The notes below the pieces were generated by a model that did not search any database, was not told the origin of the DNA, and worked only from the letters and a program-made list of their open reading frames with translations. Source: Flavobacteriaceae bacterium (GTDB taxonomy: Bacteria; Bacteroidota; Bacteroidia; UKL13-3). From it: 64,000 nt of DNA. Each line of letters begins with the position of its first letter. The first letter of the stretch is position 1. The DNA lies in contig SHWZ01000005.1 of the NCBI GenBank assembly GCA_009693575.1, positions 1-64,000 on the forward strand. Reading direction: 5' to 3'. The position numbers and the translations under genes were made by a program. Shown here in pieces: positions 62,601-64,000 of this stretch.

Positions 62601-63003
62601 AAAATGGAGTAACATCTCCCCATGGAACGACTCGGCCGATGGACTGGGCTATACGCTGGAATTAAACTTGAAAGCGTCTGACCCTACTCAGCCGCAAAGC
62701 TGGTTCATTGGCTGCTTTGGTGGTTCGCCGAACAAGAGGTTTCAATCGTGCGTAAAATCTGGAATAAGTCAGGGGCAAATTAACAATAACGAATTGCGAA
62801 TTTATCCAAACCCAGCCAAAAACGAAATCACCATTGATTGTTTAGATTTATTCAGACAAACGCTTACTATTGTGGATATGCTAGGTAGAACCACATATGA
62901 AACCTCATTTCAGGGCAAAACAATTTTGCCAGTGGCTGATTGGTCCAGGGGCATATATATAATCAACATTGGTAGTTCAAGGGTGAAGTTGGTGATTGAT
63001 TAA
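56689..63003 (+). CDS. Giant T9SS protein: CotH kinase domain and repeated lamin-tail domains
   Basis: 2104 residues. Start GTG at 56689, signal peptide MNNTFLSLFLFWLAMSIGN to about QAQ. An LTD (lamin-tail) domain at about 24-358 is interrupted at about 99-292 by a galactose-binding-like insert (ALDYDDGYVAYLNGQEIARN). A chitobiase/FN3-like module lies at about 366-442. A CotH-kinase domain at about 445-830 shows SIHGNWSKGFPQRSFRIETR, LNGLYWGVYQIREKQDQDYL and YIMWDTDFGLGL. Then seven LTD repeats of about 157 residues run from 929 to about 2025, each with a W-x-x-G-C-x-G-G-S-P-G motif and a second Cys. The end (LRIYPNPAKNEITIDC) is a T9SS type A domain. CotH kinases phosphorylate proteins; the target here is unknown. 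Confidence 0.88.
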   Translation: MNNTFLSLFLFWLAMSIGNKNQAQVVINELQGMNLGNILDEDGQPSNWVELYNSDSFDVNLQGYFLSNKNDKQQRWPLPPIILQSGKHLLIFTSGKDRSYFIDHWETPVWYNDMWKYRVPAANMANWNQPNFNDALWANGKGGIGFGDGDDSTNVGTCTSLYLRKKFDVTDTAQVLKMLFALDYDDGYVAYLNGQEIARNGLGGNPPNWNDLASINHEAVIYTGGQPDTVSVLSNVFKGLLKPTGNLLAIEIHNNTGNSTDMSAIPFLSLAITDSGQWYPSHNLSWIPSSGKNYFHTNFTTKRNTTVYLSDASGKILDEKSTGYLDSGLVAARIPDGKNWCISATETPDSSNNGQKCIAGYAPTPSFNLKAGFYNSNQSLALSSPNNKCIIRFTTNCKEPDSSSKLFTGSIILQKSTVVKARCFDTSGSMLPSKVVTNSYFIKESVDLPVISISADSSDIWDYYKGIYVYGPNADSVNFPYFGSNFWQNWEKPCHVEYFKPSKKGNQLFELDAGLSIHGNWSKGFPQRSFRIETRNMYDSSKINYPLWDVRGYSEIENFNIRNAGIDWMNCHLRDDVMQQNVLNTHNDIMASQPCVVFLNGLYWGVYQIREKQDQDYLKAIHGIDPANVDILKWNNSVERGDGTDWTNLYSFISSSDMTQANSYDSLTKLVDIENYADYFASETYYVNNDWLGDWTNNIKFWKEKKQGRKWRYIMWDTDFGLGLSSSPDYDKLYALRYPNSWNWHSVMFDTIITNSNFRKYFVNRYADLINTVFLPSHLKTTLKEFVDTMDDEMLRSYKRWTAQTDLTNWQNNLTNMRNFIDARPAYARNFIQSNFNLGGQVTLTLDVQPAGAGKIHISTITPTKYPWNGVYFNGVPVMITAIANPGYTFSHYAIGAATDSSQSVLKNYTSSTTIKAYFTGGKMALKLAVSEINYNSPDTIDPGNWVELHNYGNYPLDISEYTLHTQGDFRKFSIPLGTVIPTNSYLVLCEDSVKFKQSNPLVKNLLGNLGFSLGNNSDSITLKDWTGKTLQKFAYSDTMPWPQLTDGWGRTLEHLNDSAYPNLPESWFNGCIGGSPGQRFSPCNEAVVVSEINYKSDSKNDAGDWVELHNSTSSAINLGGWKFYDNDDNAVYTIPKNTTIAASGYLVLASSISKFQNIYPNVGNAVGSFSFGLNASGEVLRLFDSMGNLQFNMRYDRKQPQWPYKPDGLGYTLEIKDSTLDYSSGESWTSGCYLGSPGNARNFCKEDLTISEINPNMETSLDKGDYLELYNFGTHDLQLGGWLLKTRTQNWIFPKGTEIKNGRRLLLCGIDSNLSSWNHLALQGFYLDNTSDSILLTDENGNVVLAANYDQVSGYPEMVFGKGFTFELKTDTANLLNPFSWFAGCLGGSPGVAYKPCASNILVSEINYSSAPEIDAGDWLELYNSTANAISLSSWSLTTKQINSKLSTINIQSSSRLVLAADSIKFSKQFPAVRNVVFYSSINLDSYTDYIKLYDSAGTLKLSLGYHSTTPWDVYAASNGYTLELKNGLINPTNFSEPVSWQHGCLGGSPGDSTGSCVAEISVSELSLKPDTLLNSGKWIELHNFGNKPQNLLGFSVFVSGNSYVFKQNNWLHPNGYLPLAMDSSLFNKAYKIRSTGQINLDSIATNASILLADEKGRNIYKSGYVLSNSLLGYGPTLESRNDTGATTSNWFLGCPGGSPGAAFSLCSFNPLIAEINTNPDPKLDDGQWLEIWNKDSITTLDLSGWAVGGDAAALAFTLPSKIILKPNARLVLCSDTLKFKAVHPFSKNYIGNISFKLDSTGVLRLWSQQVQPELVLFYHNIYQQPGYSLELLKVDNQLEGFSNTAAWQKGCYTGSPTLPYESCNTSIWVSEINYHSSLANDAGDWLELWNKTALPFLMNGWNILNESGKRIALGNLTVPEDSFWVIASDSVKFAKQHPAVSNETFESFSLTNTDRLRLYSGDGRLHWMQKWSNISPWNDSADGLGYTLELNLKASDPTQPQSWFIGCFGGSPNKRFQSCVKSGISQGQINNNELRIYPNPAKNEITIDCLDLFRQTLTIVDMLGRTTYETSFQGKTILPVADWSRGIYIINIGSSRVKLVID

Positions 63004-63124
63004 CTACTAAAAGTTAGCCCTTTGCCATGCTCACAAAAATGGGCAACTTGCGAAAGCCAGTGTTCACATCAGCAAAAACTTCCTTCGAGTGTATCAGCCT
63101 CAGCCCCATATTTGTGCCGTCATT

Positions 63125-64000
63125 ATGGCTCCTGAAAAAATAGAAGTAAGTCAGCAACAAGTGTCTTCAATGGTGAAGCTGTTGGACGACAACGACCAAG
63201 AGGTGAGCCGCCATGTAGAAGACAAGTTGTTGAGCTACGGGGCAAGTGTGGTGCAGCTGCTGCAAACCGAATGGGAAACTAGCTTTGAGGCTATCATTCA
63301 ACAGAAGCTGGAAAATTTGATAGCCAAAATACAATTTGATGATGTAAAAAAATGCCTGACTGCTTGGGCTGCCAACAGTGAAGAAGACCTGCTGGAAGGT
63401 GTATGTGTTATTGCCCGTTACAAATATCCAGATCTCGACAAGCAGGAGATTAGCAATATGTTGGATAAGATTAGGTTGGATATTTGGCTTGAGTTACACT
63501 ACCAACTGTCTTCGCTTGAAAAGGTCAAGATAATAAACCATGTGCTTTTCAACTTGTATGGCTTCAATGCCAATGTGAACCACTATCACTCACCACAAAA
63601 TTCTTACATAAACAATGTGTTGGAGAGTCGGAAGGGAAATCCGATTTCGCTCTCAGTGGTGTACCAATTGGTGGCTCAGCGGCTCAATATTCCTATTTAT
63701 GGCGTGAACCTGCCCCAACATTTTGTGCTAGCCTACTGTAATGATAGTGGGCTGGAAACTCTTGACCATTTCAAAGACCCGATTGATTTGAACAACTTTA
63801 ACAAAGGTCGCATCCTTTTTTACATCAATGCCTTCAACCGAGGAGCGGTGCTATCACTCGCGAATATTGAGCAGTTTGTAAAACAACTGAACCTGCCTCA
63901 CGATCCACATTATTTTGCCCCTTGCACCAATTTGAATATAGCCAAGCGGATGCTACGAAATCTGCAACATGCCTATGCTCATCATAACGACCCCAACCGC
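63125..64000 (+). CDS. SirB1 / transglutaminase-like protein, 3' end outside window (partial)
   Basis: ATG at 63125; 292 codons to the right edge. The first about 150 residues are helical (QQQVSSMVKLLDDNDQEV and similar). The SirB1-type transglutaminase-like core follows: ESRKGNPISLSVVYQLVAQ, RLNIPIYGVNLPQHFVLAY with a conserved His, and a DPIDLNNFN segment. These proteins often end in TPR repeats, which would lie outside the window. The catalytic Cys of active transglutaminases is replaced in many SirB1 members; none is visible at the RKGNP position. Function unknown. Confidence 0.78.
   Translation, partial: MAPEKIEVSQQQVSSMVKLLDDNDQEVSRHVEDKLLSYGASVVQLLQTEWETSFEAIIQQKLENLIAKIQFDDVKKCLTAWAANSEEDLLEGVCVIARYKYPDLDKQEISNMLDKIRLDIWLELHYQLSSLEKVKIINHVLFNLYGFNANVNHYHSPQNSYINNVLESRKGNPISLSVVYQLVAQRLNIPIYGVNLPQHFVLAYCNDSGLETLDHFKDPIDLNNFNKGRILFYINAFNRGAVLSLANIEQFVKQLNLPHDPHYFAPCTNLNIAKRMLRNLQHAYAHHNDPNR

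Overview
The window is a 64 kb stretch of a Bacteroidota chromosome. The evidence is direct: five predicted secreted proteins carry, or appear to carry, type IX secretion (T9SS) C-terminal sorting domains; there is a gliding gene gldG, a Bacteroidota-type LptD, a small-form NuoG and a long PurF-like protein. Promoter elements match the Bacteroidota consensus TTTG-N~20-TANNTTTG, and Shine-Dalgarno sequences are essentially absent. I cannot name the genus. No rRNA, tRNA, CRISPR array, insertion sequence or prophage was seen, so this looks like ordinary core chromosome with a few accessory genes.

Layout. 1-6.5 kb: the start of a HARE-HTH protein cut by the window edge, a beta-barrel/LVIVD lipoprotein pair, a deoxyhypusine-synthase-like enzyme, LutB, an AT-rich orphan and ribH. 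6.7-18.1 kb: a 1353-residue Kelch/PKD/Ig T9SS protein, lptD head to head with a peptidoglycan amidase followed by a VWA protein, a GH3-family enzyme and a PorT-like barrel. 18.2-30.6 kb, all on the plus strand: purH, a PLP enzyme, a TPR protein, gldG with a DUF4340 partner, a PurF-like enzyme and a two-gene unit of unknown secreted proteins. 30.6-44.3 kb, mostly minus: a T9SS subtilase, thymidine kinase, an acyltransferase and carB, a decayed gene, tadA, CapA, and an ECF sigma operon with a 51-codon gene inside it, then an MMPL/RND exporter. 44.4-45.7 kb: a YkuK-type protein and an unpaired CoA-transferase subunit A. 45.7-56.6 kb, minus: a lipoprotein, cdsA, panC, era, a beta-CASP nuclease, a T9SS protein and nuoG-F-E-D-C-B-A. 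56.7-64 kb: a 2104-residue CotH/lamin-tail T9SS protein and the start of a SirB1/transglutaminase-like gene.

How the genes fit together. Housekeeping functions are interleaved: purines, pyrimidines, riboflavin, pantothenate, phospholipid synthesis, tRNA editing and the peripheral arm of complex I. Alongside them is a large cell-surface programme of T9SS cargo, LptD, gliding protein, amidase and RND exporter. The best candidates for undescribed biology are four: the ECF sigma / 51-aa acidic protein / membrane-anchored barrel-like protein operon; the 28.0-30.6 kb two-gene secreted unit with its own promoter and terminator; the 2104-aa CotH protein with an LTD split by an inserted domain; and a set of genes whose -7 box lies only 4-5 nt before the start codon, which predicts leaderless mRNAs. 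Two families of dispersed short intergenic repeats are also present.
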